Counted from the first letter of the stretch, positions 51,877-62,031 are shown. The stretch: DNA of 64,000 bases from Thioclava sediminum (GCF_002020355.1 NZ_MPZV01000004.1:62001-126000), one strand, 5' to 3'. Program-made: numbers and translations. Notes: generated from the sequence alone by a model not told the origin.

Positions 51877-53358
51877 ATGCCTGTTTTGTGGATCGTTGTG
51901 ATCGTGGTCGTGCTGGCAGTCGTCGGCTTCGTGATGGGCCGTATGCGTGCGCTGCATTCGGCAGGCGAAGACCGACGGTCTCTGCACAGCCTGCCGAATT
52001 ACTACGGCTTCAACGTCGCGATGTTCACCGCCGTGCCGGCTCTTCTCCTGCTGCTGGTCTGGATGGTGGCGCAGCCGCTGATCGTGAATACCCGCGTCTC
52101 CGCCGAGATCCCCGAGGCGCTGCTGGATGGCTCGAACATGAGCCTCGTGATGTCCGATGTCCGGCGCGTCGCGGATGGTCTCGACACCGCAATTGCCCAA
52201 GGCGCGCTGAGCGCACGGCAAGCCGCGAATATCGATCTGCAAACCACGGACCTGCGCGAGGTTCTCGGCTCGGTCGGGGTCGCGCTCGGCTCCAGTGTCG
52301 ATCCGGCGACGCTGAACGCGGCGCAGACCTATCGCGGCATGACCTCGACGGGCGATCTGGCGATGACGGTACTGGTCCTGCTGGCAGCCATCGCGGGCTT
52401 TGCCTTCGCCTACCTGCGCACGAACAAGGATTTCCGCGCCCGCAACACGGTGGAGAAAGGCGTGCGCGTTCTGCTGATCGCCGCGGCCTCCATCGCGATC
52501 CTGACGACGATCGGTATCGTTCTGTCGCTGGTCTTCAACACGATCGAGTTCTTCCGCCTCTATCCGATCACCGACTTCTTCTTCGGCACGACCTGGTCGC
52601 CGAGCTTCGGCGGCGGATCGGAGCTGGGCATCTTGCCGCTTCTCTGGGGGACGCTCTACATCTCGCTGGTGGCCCTTCTGGTCGCGGTGCCGATCGGGCT
52701 GTTCGCCGCCGTCTACCTGTCGGAATACGCGACCAAATCGGTGCGCGGCGTCGTGAAACCGCTGCTCGAAGTGCTCGCCGGTATCCCGACCATCGTTTAC
52801 GGCCTTTTCGCGCTGCTGACCGTGGGCCCGTTCCTGCTGTCGATCTTCGGCGCGAATGGTCCGACCGCGGCGATGGCCGATGGCGGCTGGATGCATGCGG
52901 GCACGGCCGTAATGACCGCGGGTCTGGTGATGGGCATCATGCTGATCCCCTTCGTCTCCTCGCTGTCCGACGACATCATCAACGCAGTGCCGCAAAGCTT
53001 GCGCGACGGCTCCTACGGCCTCGGCGCGACGAAATCCGAAACGATCAAGCAGGTTATCCTGCCCGCAGCCCTGCCCGGCATCGTCGGCGCGGTGCTTCTC
53101 GCGACCTCGCGCGCCATTGGCGAGACGATGATCGTGGTGCTGGGCGCAGGCGCCGCCGCGCGGCTCAGCATGAACCCGTTCGACGCCATGACCACCGTCA
53201 CCGCCAAGATCGTCTCGCAGCTGACCGGTGACGCCGATTTCGCCTCCCCTGAGGCGCTGGTCGCCTTCGCACTCGGCATGACGCTGTTCGTCCTGACGCT
53301 CGGGCTCAACATCTTCGCGCTCTACATCGTGCGCAAATACCGGGAGCAATACGAATGA
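51877..53358 (+). CDS. pstC: Phosphate ABC transporter permease PstC
   Basis: A 493-residue permease. The N-terminus is longer than E. coli PstC (~319 residues) and includes extra membrane segments plus a ~90-residue periplasmic stretch. The C-terminal half has the transmembrane-permease core with YLSEYATKSVRGVVKPLLE and the EAA-type loop GATKSETIKQVILPAALPG that contacts PstB. The stop overlaps pstA (ATGA). Confidence 0.95.
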   Translation: MPVLWIVVIVVVLAVVGFVMGRMRALHSAGEDRRSLHSLPNYYGFNVAMFTAVPALLLLLVWMVAQPLIVNTRVSAEIPEALLDGSNMSLVMSDVRRVADGLDTAIAQGALSARQAANIDLQTTDLREVLGSVGVALGSSVDPATLNAAQTYRGMTSTGDLAMTVLVLLAAIAGFAFAYLRTNKDFRARNTVEKGVRVLLIAAASIAILTTIGIVLSLVFNTIEFFRLYPITDFFFGTTWSPSFGGGSELGILPLLWGTLYISLVALLVAVPIGLFAAVYLSEYATKSVRGVVKPLLEVLAGIPTIVYGLFALLTVGPFLLSIFGANGPTAAMADGGWMHAGTAVMTAGLVMGIMLIPFVSSLSDDIINAVPQSLRDGSYGLGATKSETIKQVILPAALPGIVGAVLLATSRAIGETMIVVLGAGAAARLSMNPFDAMTTVTAKIVSQLTGDADFASPEALVAFALGMTLFVLTLGLNIFALYIVRKYREQYE

Positions 53359-54707
53359 GTGATGCGACCCAACACGGCGCAGGCCAACCCGCGACGCGTT
53401 CGCTGCATCATCTCGATGCGCGCACGAAACGCCGCAACGCCTCCGAGAAACGCTTCAAGGCACTCGGCATCGGCGCGATCGGGATCGGTCTCGCGTTCCT
53501 CGTGATCCTGCTGGTGACGATCGTCTCCAACGGCGCGACCGCGTTTCAGCAGACCTTTGTCGAGGTGCCGGTCTATCTGGACGCCGCGAAGCTTGACAAG
53601 AAGGGCAACCGCGATCCGGAGGATCTGAAGAAGGCGACAACCTTCACCTACAAGCCGCTGATCGAGAAAGCTCTGCTCGACGCGGTGGAGAAATCCGGCG
53701 CGACGACCGATCTCGCCAAGGCGAAGGACATGAAGAACCTGATCTCGGCCTCGGCTGCGAGCCAGGTGCGCGACGCGGTCCTCGCCGACCCGTCGCTGAT
53801 CGGCACGACGGTGGATTTCAAGATCCTCGCCTCGTCGCGGGTGGACAGCTACCTCAAGGGCCGCGTGCATCGCGACGAGATCGCCAAGGACAAGAACATC
53901 ACCGTGGCGCAGCTCGACCTCGTCGATCAGCTTCGCGATGCGGGCATCATCCATAAAGGTTTCAACTGGGCCTTCATCTTCGGCGCCGACGCCTCCGACA
54001 GCCGTGCCGAGCAGGCCGGGATCGGGATCTCGATGCTGGGCTCGTTCTACATGATGCTGGTGGTGCTGGTGCTTGCCCTGCCGATCGGGGTCGCGGCCTC
54101 GATCTATCTGGAAGAATTCGCACCGAAGAACCGCTTCACCGATCTGATCGAGGTGAACATCTCGAACCTCGCGGCGGTGCCCTCGATCGTCTTCGGTATC
54201 CTCGGCCTCGCGGTCTTCATCCAGTTCGCGCATCTGCCGCAATCGGCCCCGCTGGTCGGTGGCCTCGTGCTGACGCTGATGACCCTGCCGACGATCATCA
54301 TCTCGACCCGCGCCGCGCTAAAAGCCGTGCCGCCCTCGATCCGCGACGCAGCCCTCGGCGTTGGCGCATCGAAAATGCAATCCGTCTTCCACCACGTTCT
54401 GCCGCTGGCCATGCCCGGCATTCTGACCGGCACGATCATCGGCCTGGCGCAGGCTCTGGGCGAGACCGCACCGCTCCTGCTGATCGGGATGGTGGGCTAT
54501 ATCGCGACCAACTCGCCGGACGGGTTCCTCGACGGGTTCGTCTCGCCCAACTCGGCCATGCCCGCGCAGATCTACGAATGGGCCAAGCGCGCCGACCCGG
54601 CATTTTACGAACGCGCCTGGGGAGGTATCATCATTCTGCTGATCTTCCTTCTGGGCATGAACATCATCGCCATCATCCTGCGCCGCAAATTCGAGCGTCG
54701 TTGGTAA
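53355..54707 (+). CDS. pstA: Phosphate ABC transporter permease PstA (DUF3333 type)
   Basis: A 450-residue permease. After the first membrane segment (residues ~35-58) there is a ~150-residue periplasmic insert rich in Lys/Asp, the DUF3333 region typical of alphaproteobacteria. The core permease then runs from ISMLGSFYMMLVVLVLALP, with YLEEFAPKNRFTDLIEVN and the EAA loop GASKMQSVFHHVLPLAMPG. It pairs with PstC to form the channel. pstB follows after 15 bp. Confidence 0.95.
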   Translation: MSDATQHGAGQPATRSLHHLDARTKRRNASEKRFKALGIGAIGIGLAFLVILLVTIVSNGATAFQQTFVEVPVYLDAAKLDKKGNRDPEDLKKATTFTYKPLIEKALLDAVEKSGATTDLAKAKDMKNLISASAASQVRDAVLADPSLIGTTVDFKILASSRVDSYLKGRVHRDEIAKDKNITVAQLDLVDQLRDAGIIHKGFNWAFIFGADASDSRAEQAGIGISMLGSFYMMLVVLVLALPIGVAASIYLEEFAPKNRFTDLIEVNISNLAAVPSIVFGILGLAVFIQFAHLPQSAPLVGGLVLTLMTLPTIIISTRAALKAVPPSIRDAALGVGASKMQSVFHHVLPLAMPGILTGTIIGLAQALGETAPLLLIGMVGYIATNSPDGFLDGFVSPNSAMPAQIYEWAKRADPAFYERAWGGIIILLIFLLGMNIIAIILRRKFERRW

Positions 54708-54722
54708 GGGAGCGCGAGAAAT

Positions 54723-55520
54723 ATGGAAGACATGAGCCTGACGGAGAGAGCCGTGACCACTGACGACATCAAGATCACCGCACGCAACGTGCAGGTCCAT
54801 TACGGCGACACCCACGCGATCAAGGACGTCGATGTCGACATTCTCGACAAGACCGTAACTGCGTTCATCGGCCCGTCGGGCTGCGGGAAGTCGACCTTCC
54901 TGCGCTGCCTGAACCGGATGAACGACACGATCGATATCTGCCGCGTCGAGGGCGACATCAAACTCGACGGCGAAGACATCTACGACAAGCGCGTCGATCC
55001 GGTGCAGCTGCGCGCCAAGGTCGGCATGGTGTTCCAGAAACCGAACCCCTTCCCGAAGTCGATCTACGACAACGTGGCCTATGGGCCGAAAATCCACGGC
55101 CTCACGAAGAACAAGGCCGAGCTGGATCAGGTGGTAGAGGACTCGCTGCGCAAGGCCGCGCTGTGGAACGAGGTGAAAGATCGCCTGCACGCGCCCGGCA
55201 CCGGACTTTCGGGCGGTCAGCAACAGCGCCTGTGCATCGCACGCGCCGTGGCGACCTCGCCGGAAGTGCTGCTGATGGACGAGCCCTGCTCGGCGCTCGA
55301 CCCGATCGCGACCGCGCAGGTCGAGGAGCTGATCGACGAACTTCGGGCGAATTTCTCGGTGGTGATCGTGACGCACTCGATGCAGCAGGCCGCACGCGTC
55401 AGTCAGAAGACCGCGTTCTTCCACCTCGGAAACCTCGTCGAATACGACGACACGGACAAGATTTTCACCAACCCGTCCGACAGCCGGACGGAAAGCTACA
55501 TTACCGGCCGTATCGGCTGA
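54723..55520 (+). CDS. pstB: Phosphate ABC transporter ATPase PstB
   Basis: A 265-residue ATPase. Walker A is GPSGCGKST, the signature is [10 protein letters not shown], and Walker B is [13 protein letters not shown]. The switch histidine is in [11 protein letters not shown]. Length and motifs are those of PstB. The start at 54723 has AGGGAG about 12 bases upstream; ATG 54735 is an in-frame alternative. Confidence 0.97.
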   Translation: MEDMSLTERAVTTDDIKITARNVQVHYGDTHAIKDVDVDILDKTVTAFIGPSGCGKSTFLRCLNRMNDTIDICRVEGDIKLDGEDIYDKRVDPVQLRAKVGMVFQKPNPFPKSIYDNVAYGPKIHGLTKNKAELDQVVEDSLRKAALWNEVKDRLHAPGTGLSGGQQQRLCIARAVATSPEVLLMDEPCSALDPIATAQVEELIDELRANFSVVIVTHSMQQAARVSQKTAFFHLGNLVEYDDTDKIFTNPSDSRTESYITGRIG

Positions 55521-55534
55521 GGAGGCTAATAATC

Positions 55535-56224
55535 ATGAGCGAGCACATTCTTTCCGCCTTCGACCGCGACCTTGAGGCGGTGCAGGCATTGGTCGTCAAA
55601 ATGGGCGGCCTCGTCGAGGAACAGATTCTCGAAAGCGCCCGCGCCCTCGAAGTGCGCGATCTCGAACTGGCCGAGCAGATCCGGGCCCGCGACCGTGCCG
55701 TCGACGAGCTGGAAGAGAAGATCAACGAAGAAGCCGCGCGCCTGATCGCCCTGCGTGCCCCCGCCGCGCGCGACCTGCGCATGGCGCTCTCGGTCATCAA
55801 GATCTCGGCGAGCCTCGAGCGGGTCGGCGATTACGCAAAAAACATCGCCAAGCGCACGCAGGTTCTGTCCGACGGGCCGCAGATCAGCGGCACCGCGACC
55901 GCGATCCGCCGCATGGCGGGGACGACGGAGGCGATGCTGAAAGACGCGCTCGACGCCTATATCCAGCGCGACCCGAAACTGGCCGCCGATGTGCGCGAGC
56001 GCGATCTTGAAGTGGACCAGATGTATAACGCGCTGTTCCGCGAATTCCTGACCTACATGATGGAAGACCCGCGCAACATCACGCCCTGCATGCACCTGCA
56101 TTTCATCGCGAAGAATATCGAACGGATGGGCGACCATGCGACGACGATCGCCGAGCAGGTGATCTACCTCGTGACCGGCGAAATGCCGGAAGACGCGCGC
56201 CCGAAAAGCTCGAGCGTAATGTGA
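55535..56224 (+). CDS. phoU: Phosphate signalling protein PhoU
   Basis: 229 residues in two three-helix bundle repeats with the metal-binding pattern E-x-x-x-D: SLERVGDYAKNIAKR in the first and NIERMGDHATTIAEQV in the second. PhoU tells the sensor PhoR that the Pst transporter is working and so turns the Pho regulon off. GAGGAGG precedes the ATG at 55535. It sits between pstB and phoB. Confidence 0.96.
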   Translation: MSEHILSAFDRDLEAVQALVVKMGGLVEEQILESARALEVRDLELAEQIRARDRAVDELEEKINEEAARLIALRAPAARDLRMALSVIKISASLERVGDYAKNIAKRTQVLSDGPQISGTATAIRRMAGTTEAMLKDALDAYIQRDPKLAADVRERDLEVDQMYNALFREFLTYMMEDPRNITPCMHLHFIAKNIERMGDHATTIAEQVIYLVTGEMPEDARPKSSSVM

Positions 56225-56238
56225 CGGAGACCTGAGAA

Positions 56239-56931
56239 ATGTCGCCAGCCCAACAACCCTGTGTCCTTGTGGTTGAAGACGAAAACGCCCAGCGCGAAGT
56301 TCTCAGCTACAACCTCGAAGCCGAAGGGTTTCGCGTAGTGATGGCGGAGAACGGAGACGAGGGCCTCTTGTTCCTGAAGGAAGAGAAGCCCGATCTGATC
56401 GTGCTGGACTGGATGCTGCCCAACGTCTCGGGCATCGAGATTTGCCGCCGCGTGAAGGCCAATTCCGAGACCCGCAACATTCCTGTCATCATGCTCTCGG
56501 CACGCTCCGAAGAGGTGGACCGGGTGCGGGGCCTCGAGACCGGCGCGGATGACTACGTCGTGAAACCCTATTCGGTCGTCGAGCTGATGGCGCGCGTCCG
56601 CACCCAGCTGCGCCGCACGCGGCCCGCGACGATGGGCGAGCGGCTGAGCTTCGAGGACATCATCCTCGATGCCGAGGAACATCGCGTCTTCCGCAACGGC
56701 CAACCGCTGAAACTCGGGCCGACCGAGTTCCGGCTGCTCTCGACGATGATGGAAAAACCGGGCCGCGTCTGGACCCGCGATCAACTGCTCGACCGGGTCT
56801 GGGGCCGCGACATCTATGTCGACACCCGCACTATCGACGTCCATGTCGGGCGGCTGCGCAAGGCACTGATGGCCAATGGCGGGGATGATCCGGTGCGCAC
56901 GGTGCGCGGCACGGGCTACGCGCTGGGATAA
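56239..56931 (+). CDS. phoB: Phosphate regulon response regulator PhoB
   Basis: A 230-residue OmpR-class regulator. The receiver domain has VVEDEN at the start, phosphorylated Asp57 in DLIVLDWMLPNVSG, and the Lys in YVVKPYS. The winged-helix effector domain has LGPTEFRLL and the recognition helix TRTIDVHVGRLRKAL. It should bind the Pho box in front of pstS, closing the loop. Its kinase phoR is not next to it; in many alphaproteobacteria phoR lies at the other end of this cluster. Confidence 0.96.
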   Translation: MSPAQQPCVLVVEDENAQREVLSYNLEAEGFRVVMAENGDEGLLFLKEEKPDLIVLDWMLPNVSGIEICRRVKANSETRNIPVIMLSARSEEVDRVRGLETGADDYVVKPYSVVELMARVRTQLRRTRPATMGERLSFEDIILDAEEHRVFRNGQPLKLGPTEFRLLSTMMEKPGRVWTRDQLLDRVWGRDIYVDTRTIDVHVGRLRKALMANGGDDPVRTVRGTGYALG

Positions 56932-56940
56932 AGCGAAACA

Positions 56941-56966
56941 GGCGCGCGGATCACCGCGCGCCTTTT
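56941..56966 (+). terminator. Intrinsic terminator after phoB
   Basis: GGCGCGCGG (56941-56949) pairs with CCGCGCGCC (56954-56962) over a four-base loop ATCA, followed by TTTT. It lies five bases from the stop of the convergent malic enzyme gene. Confidence 0.9.
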
Positions 56967-56970
56967 CAAT

Positions 56971-59238
56971 TCAGTCCTTCAGGCACAGCTTGCACGAGGC
57001 AAGCGCCGCCATGTTGAGGATGTCGTTCACCGTCGACGTGGTCGAGCACAGCTGCACCGCGTGGCTCGTCCCGGTCAGGATCGGGCCGATCACGGTGGCG
57101 CCCGCCATCTCCTGCATCAGTTTCACAGAGATCGAGGCCGAATGGCGTGCCGGCACGACGAGAATGTTGGCGGGGCCGGTCAGACGGCAGAACGGATAGT
57201 TCTTCATCTGATCCATGTTGAGTGCCACATCGACGGTCATCTCGCCATCATACTCGAAATCCGCCCCGCGCGCGTCGAGCACCTTCGGCGCGACATGCAT
57301 CTTCGTGGCCCGTTCCGACACCGGATAGCCGAAGGTCGAGAAGGAACAGAAGGCCACGCGCGGCTCGAGGCCCAGACCGCGGGCGACATGCGCGCCCGCC
57401 GTCGCGATATCGGCCAGATCGTTCTCGTCGGGCCATTCATGCACCAGCGTATCGCCGATCAGCACCACGCGACCCTTGTTCAGCAGGGCGGTGATCCCGA
57501 CAGCACCATCCGAGGGCTTCGCGTCGATCACCTTGTTGATCAGCTCCAACACATGCGCCGATTTCCGGGTCGCGCCCGTGACCATCGCGTCGCCATGCCC
57601 ATGCACCAGCATCAGCGCCGCGAAGACATGCCGGTCGCGCGTCGCCAGCTTATGCGCATCCTCGCGGTCCACACCCTGCCGCTGCAGGCGCTTATACAGG
57701 AAGTCCTTGTAGGTCTCGGTATGCTTGGAGTTGGCCGCATTGACCACGCGCAGCTCGCGATAGGCATCGCCCAGGCCAGCCGCTTCGAGCTTTTCCTTCA
57801 CGTCCTGCTCACGGCCCACGACCAGCGCCTCGCCCATGCCGGAGCGCTGATAGGCCACAGCGGCGCGCAGCACCCGCTCGTCATCACCCTCGGCAAAGAT
57901 CATCTTCGCCTGAGCCTGACGCGCACGGCTCTGGATGCCCTGCAGGATCGACGCGGTCGGGTCCATCCGGGCTTTCAGGCTTTGGGCGTAGCCTTCCATG
58001 TCGATGATCGGACGCCGCGCGACACCGGTATCCATCCCGGCTTTCGCCACCGCCGGCGGGATCACGTGGATCAGCCGCGGATCGAAGGGCGTCGGAATGA
58101 TGTAATCGCGCCCGAAGCTGAGCTTGCGCCCATAGGCCATCGCGACCTCGTCGGGCACATCCTCGCGCGCCAGTTCCGCCAAGGCGTTGGCGCAGGCGAT
58201 CTTCATCTCGTCATTGATCGCGCGGGCATGGATGTCGAGCGCGCCGCGGAACAGGTAGGGGAAGCCGAGGACGTTGTTCACCTGGTTCGGATAGTCCGAC
58301 CGCCCCGTCGCCACGATCGCATCGGGACGCACCGATTGCGCCTCTTCCGGCGTGATCTCCGGGTCCGGGTTCGCCATCGCGAAGATCACCGGATTGTCGG
58401 CCATCGACTGCACCATCTCGGGCGTCACCGCGCCCTTGGCCGACACGCCGAGGAACACATCCGCGCCCTCCATCGCCTCTTCGAGCGAGCGCGCATCGGT
58501 CACCGCCGCATGGGCCGATTTCCACTGGTTCATGCCCTCGGTGCGCCCCTGATAGATCACGCCCTTGGTGTCGCACATGATGCAATTGTCATGCTTCGCG
58601 CCCATCGCCTTCACAAGCTCCAGACAGGCGATGCCCGCAGCGCCCGCGCCGTTGAGCACGATCTTGCAGTCTTCGATCTTCTTGCCCGACAGCTCCAGCG
58701 CGTTGATCAGCCCCGCCGCACAGATCACCGCCGTGCCGTGCTGATCGTCGTGGAACACCGGAATGTCCATCAGCTCCTTGAGCCGCTGCTCGATGATGAA
58801 ACATTCCGGCGCCTTGATATCCTCGAGGTTGATCCCCCCGAAGGTCGGCCCCATCAGCTTCACCGCGTTGATGATCTCGTCGGCATCCTCGGTATCCAGC
58901 TCGATATCGATCGCGTTCACGTCGGCGAAACGCTTGAAGAGGACCGCCTTGCCCTCCATCACCGGTTTCGAGGCCAGCGCCCCGAGATTGCCAAGCCCCA
59001 GAATGGCCGAGCCGTTCGAGATCACGGCGACCATGTTCCCCTTCACAGTGTAATCGTAGGCCAGTTCGGGGTTCTCGGCGATTGCCTCCACCGGCACGGC
59101 AACGCCCGGGCTGTAGGCCAGCGACAGATCGCGCTGCGATGTCATGGGCTTCGACGCGGTGATGTCGTATTTCCCCGGATGCGGGTCGAGGTGATAGGCC
59201 AAGGCCTCCTCGGGCGTGATACGGTTCTTGCTGGGCAT
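56971..59238 (-). CDS. maeB: NADP-dependent malic enzyme with phosphotransacetylase-like domain
   Basis: 755 residues from ATG 59238 (MPSKNRITPEEAL), with AGGAGGA upstream; a GTG start at 59292 is possible. The N-terminal ~430 residues are malic enzyme: SPGVAVPVEAI, the NAD(P) loop VLNGAGAAGIACLEL and the metal site HDDQHGTA. The C-terminal ~320 residues are a phosphate acetyltransferase-like domain, thought to be regulatory, not catalytic. It converts malate to pyruvate with NADPH. It is convergent with phoB and divergent from mutS. Confidence 0.95.
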   Translation of the reverse strand: MPSKNRITPEEALAYHLDPHPGKYDITASKPMTSQRDLSLAYSPGVAVPVEAIAENPELAYDYTVKGNMVAVISNGSAILGLGNLGALASKPVMEGKAVLFKRFADVNAIDIELDTEDADEIINAVKLMGPTFGGINLEDIKAPECFIIEQRLKELMDIPVFHDDQHGTAVICAAGLINALELSGKKIEDCKIVLNGAGAAGIACLELVKAMGAKHDNCIMCDTKGVIYQGRTEGMNQWKSAHAAVTDARSLEEAMEGADVFLGVSAKGAVTPEMVQSMADNPVIFAMANPDPEITPEEAQSVRPDAIVATGRSDYPNQVNNVLGFPYLFRGALDIHARAINDEMKIACANALAELAREDVPDEVAMAYGRKLSFGRDYIIPTPFDPRLIHVIPPAVAKAGMDTGVARRPIIDMEGYAQSLKARMDPTASILQGIQSRARQAQAKMIFAEGDDERVLRAAVAYQRSGMGEALVVGREQDVKEKLEAAGLGDAYRELRVVNAANSKHTETYKDFLYKRLQRQGVDREDAHKLATRDRHVFAALMLVHGHGDAMVTGATRKSAHVLELINKVIDAKPSDGAVGITALLNKGRVVLIGDTLVHEWPDENDLADIATAGAHVARGLGLEPRVAFCSFSTFGYPVSERATKMHVAPKVLDARGADFEYDGEMTVDVALNMDQMKNYPFCRLTGPANILVVPARHSASISVKLMQEMAGATVIGPILTGTSHAVQLCSTTSTVNDILNMAALASCKLCLKD

Positions 59239-59355
59239 TGGGCCGGCTCCTCCTGCAGGTCCGAACCCGTTTAACGTCCCGTGATCCGTCACTCAACGGA
59301 ATTGCGCCCGAATCCGGGGTTTTGTAGGGTCGCGCGACCAGCAAATGGGGGGCAC

Positions 59356-62001
59356 ATGGCCAAGCCGACCGTCACACCGATGATGGAACAGTATCTGGGG
59401 ATCAAGGAGGCCAATCCGGGCGCGCTCCTGTTCTATCGGATGGGTGATTTCTACGAGATGTTCTTTCAGGACGCGGTCGATGCCGCATCCGCCCTCGATA
59501 TCGCGCTGACCAAGCGCGGGCAGCACATGGGCGAGGACATCGCGATGTGCGGCGTTCCCGTGCACGCGGCCGAGGGCTATTTGCTCACGCTGATCCGAAA
59601 AGGCTTCCGCGTGGCGATTGCCGAGCAGATGGAGGACCCGGCCGAAGCGAAGAAGCGCGGCTCGAAATCCGTCGTGAAACGCGATGTGGTGCGGTTGGTC
59701 ACGCCCGGTACGCTGACCGAGGAAAGCCTGCTGGAGGCGCGCCGCCACAACTTCCTCGCCGCCTGGGCGGAAGTGCGTGACGAGGCCGCGATCGCCTGGG
59801 TCGATATCTCCACCGGCGAGTTCCGCGTGACGCCCTGCCCGCTGTCGCGACTGGGCCCCGAGCTTGCCCGGCTCGCGCCGCGAGAAGTTCTGGTCAGCGA
59901 GGCGAAAGAGGCCGATTGCGCCGAAATAGTCTCTGATATGCGAGCTGCAATGACGCCCTTGTCGCGTGCGAGCTTCGACAGTCAGGCCGCCGAGACGCGG
60001 CTTCTGTCGCTATATTCCATCGGGTCGCTCGATGCGTTCGGCAGCTTCACCCGCGCCGAGATGGCCGCGATGGGGGCGATCGTCGATTACCTCGAGATCA
60101 CGCAGAAAGGGAAGCTGCCCCTGCTGCGCCGTCCCGTGCATGAAGACAGCGGCGCGGCGATGCAGATCGACGCCGCCACGCGGCGTAATCTGGAGCTGAC
60201 GCAGGCTCTGTCGGGCGGACGCGAGGGCTCGCTCCTCAACGCCATCGACCGCACCGTGACGGCTGGCGGGGCACGGCTTCTCGAACGCCGGATCTCCGCC
60301 CCGTCCCGGAACCTGAGCGAGATCCATGCACGGCACGATTCCGTGCGTTTTCTGCTGGAACAGGGTCGATTTGCCGAAGATATCCGCGCCGATCTGAAGC
60401 GCTGCCCCGATATGGATCGCGCACTGTCGCGCCTCGCCCTCGACCGCGGCGGGCCGCGCGACATGGCCGCGATCCGCAACGGGTTGGAGCAGGCCGAGCG
60501 GATCGCCGAAGCCGTTGCAGCCGTCGAGGCCCCACCACTTCTCGCCGAGGCAGCCAAGGCGCTCACGGGCCACGACGATCTAACCGCCCTTCTGGATGCG
60601 GCGCTCATCGCGGAGCCGCCGCTTCTTGCGCGCGATGGCGGCTTCATTGCGGCGGGCTACGACGAGGATCTCGACCAGACGCGCCAGCTGCGCGACGAGG
60701 GCCGCGGCGTGATCGCGAAAATGCAGGCGGAATACATCGAGGCCACGGGCATCAATTCGCTGAAGATCAAGCACAACAACGTGCTGGGCTACTTCATCGA
60801 AACCACGGCCACCCATGCCGAGAAGATGCTCGCCCCGCCGCTGTCGGAACGCTTCATCCACCGTCAGACCACCACAAACCAGGTGCGTTTCACGACCGTC
60901 GAACTGAGCGAGATCGAAACCCGGATTCTCAATGCCGGAAATCATGCGCTTGAGATCGAAAAAAGGCTCTATTCTAGCCTAAGACAGGGAATTCTCGACC
61001 GCGCGGGCCCGATCAATGAGGCCTCGCGCGCACTTGCCGAAATCGACCTCGCCAGCGCTTTCGCGACACTCGCCCGCAACGAAGACTGGACAGAACCCAC
61101 CGTCGATGACAGCCACGCGTTCGAGATCGAAGGCGGGCGACATCCGGTCGTCGAAGCCTCGCTAAAGAAATCCGGCGAGCCTTTCATCGCGAATGACTGC
61201 GAACTGACCGAGGGCGCGACCCCCGCGATCTGGCTGCTCACCGGTCCCAACATGGCCGGTAAATCGACCTTCCTGCGTCAAAACGCCCTGATCGCGCTTC
61301 TCGCCCAAGCGGGCAGCTTCGTTCCGGCGAAATCCGCCCATATCGGCCTTGTGTCCCAACTCTTCAGCCGTGTCGGTGCGGCGGACGATCTGGCACGGGG
61401 CCGGTCGACCTTCATGGTCGAGATGGTCGAAACCGCCGCGATCCTCAATCAGGCCGATGACCGCGCTCTGGTCATCCTCGACGAGATCGGCCGCGGCACC
61501 GCGACCTATGACGGGCTCTCGATCGCCTGGGCGGTCATGGAGCATCTGCACGCCTCCAACCGTTGCCGCGCGCTCTTCGCGACGCATTACCACGAGATGA
61601 CCGCGCTTTCGGCCAAGCTCGACGGCGTCGAAAATGCGACCGTCGCGGTGAAGGAGTGGGAAGGCGAGGTGATCTTCCTGCACGAGGTTCGCAAAGGCGC
61701 CGCCGACCGCTCCTACGGTGTTCAGGTCGCGCGCCTCGCCGGGCTTCCGCATTCCGTCGTGGAACGCGCCCGGATTGTGCTAGATGCGCTGGAGAAGGGC
61801 GAACGCGAAGGTGGCGGCAAGAAACAGGCGGTGATCGACGATCTGCCGCTGTTTTCAGTGTCTAACACACCGCAACCGGCCGCCGCGCCCGCCGGTCCGT
61901 CGGAGTTGGAAGAGCGGCTGAAAGCCCTCATTCCAGACGATATGACACCGAAAGACGCGCTCAACGCCCTCTACGAGCTTCGCGCGCTTCTCACGGAGTG
62001 A
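59356..62001 (+). CDS. mutS: DNA mismatch repair protein MutS
   Basis: 881 residues from ATG 59356 (MAKPTVTPMMEQYLG). The mismatch-reading Phe and Glu are in FYRMGDFYEMFFQDA. Walker A is TGPNMAGKSTFLRQNA near residue 630; Walker B is VILDEIGRGTATYDG; the signature LFATHYHEM is intact. It recognises base mismatches and recruits MutL. Two copies of the dispersed palindrome lie inside it, at 59925-59937 and 60961-60973, both over clusters of AGG/TCT/CTA/ATA-type rare codons. Confidence 0.98.
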   Translation: MAKPTVTPMMEQYLGIKEANPGALLFYRMGDFYEMFFQDAVDAASALDIALTKRGQHMGEDIAMCGVPVHAAEGYLLTLIRKGFRVAIAEQMEDPAEAKKRGSKSVVKRDVVRLVTPGTLTEESLLEARRHNFLAAWAEVRDEAAIAWVDISTGEFRVTPCPLSRLGPELARLAPREVLVSEAKEADCAEIVSDMRAAMTPLSRASFDSQAAETRLLSLYSIGSLDAFGSFTRAEMAAMGAIVDYLEITQKGKLPLLRRPVHEDSGAAMQIDAATRRNLELTQALSGGREGSLLNAIDRTVTAGGARLLERRISAPSRNLSEIHARHDSVRFLLEQGRFAEDIRADLKRCPDMDRALSRLALDRGGPRDMAAIRNGLEQAERIAEAVAAVEAPPLLAEAAKALTGHDDLTALLDAALIAEPPLLARDGGFIAAGYDEDLDQTRQLRDEGRGVIAKMQAEYIEATGINSLKIKHNNVLGYFIETTATHAEKMLAPPLSERFIHRQTTTNQVRFTTVELSEIETRILNAGNHALEIEKRLYSSLRQGILDRAGPINEASRALAEIDLASAFATLARNEDWTEPTVDDSHAFEIEGGRHPVVEASLKKSGEPFIANDCELTEGATPAIWLLTGPNMAGKSTFLRQNALIALLAQAGSFVPAKSAHIGLVSQLFSRVGAADDLARGRSTFMVEMVETAAILNQADDRALVILDEIGRGTATYDGLSIAWAVMEHLHASNRCRALFATHYHEMTALSAKLDGVENATVAVKEWEGEVIFLHEVRKGAADRSYGVQVARLAGLPHSVVERARIVLDALEKGEREGGGKKQAVIDDLPLFSVSNTPQPAAAPAGPSELEERLKALIPDDMTPKDALNALYELRALLTE

Positions 62002-62031
62002 TCTTCGTTTTGGGGAAAATATCCCGGGGGT

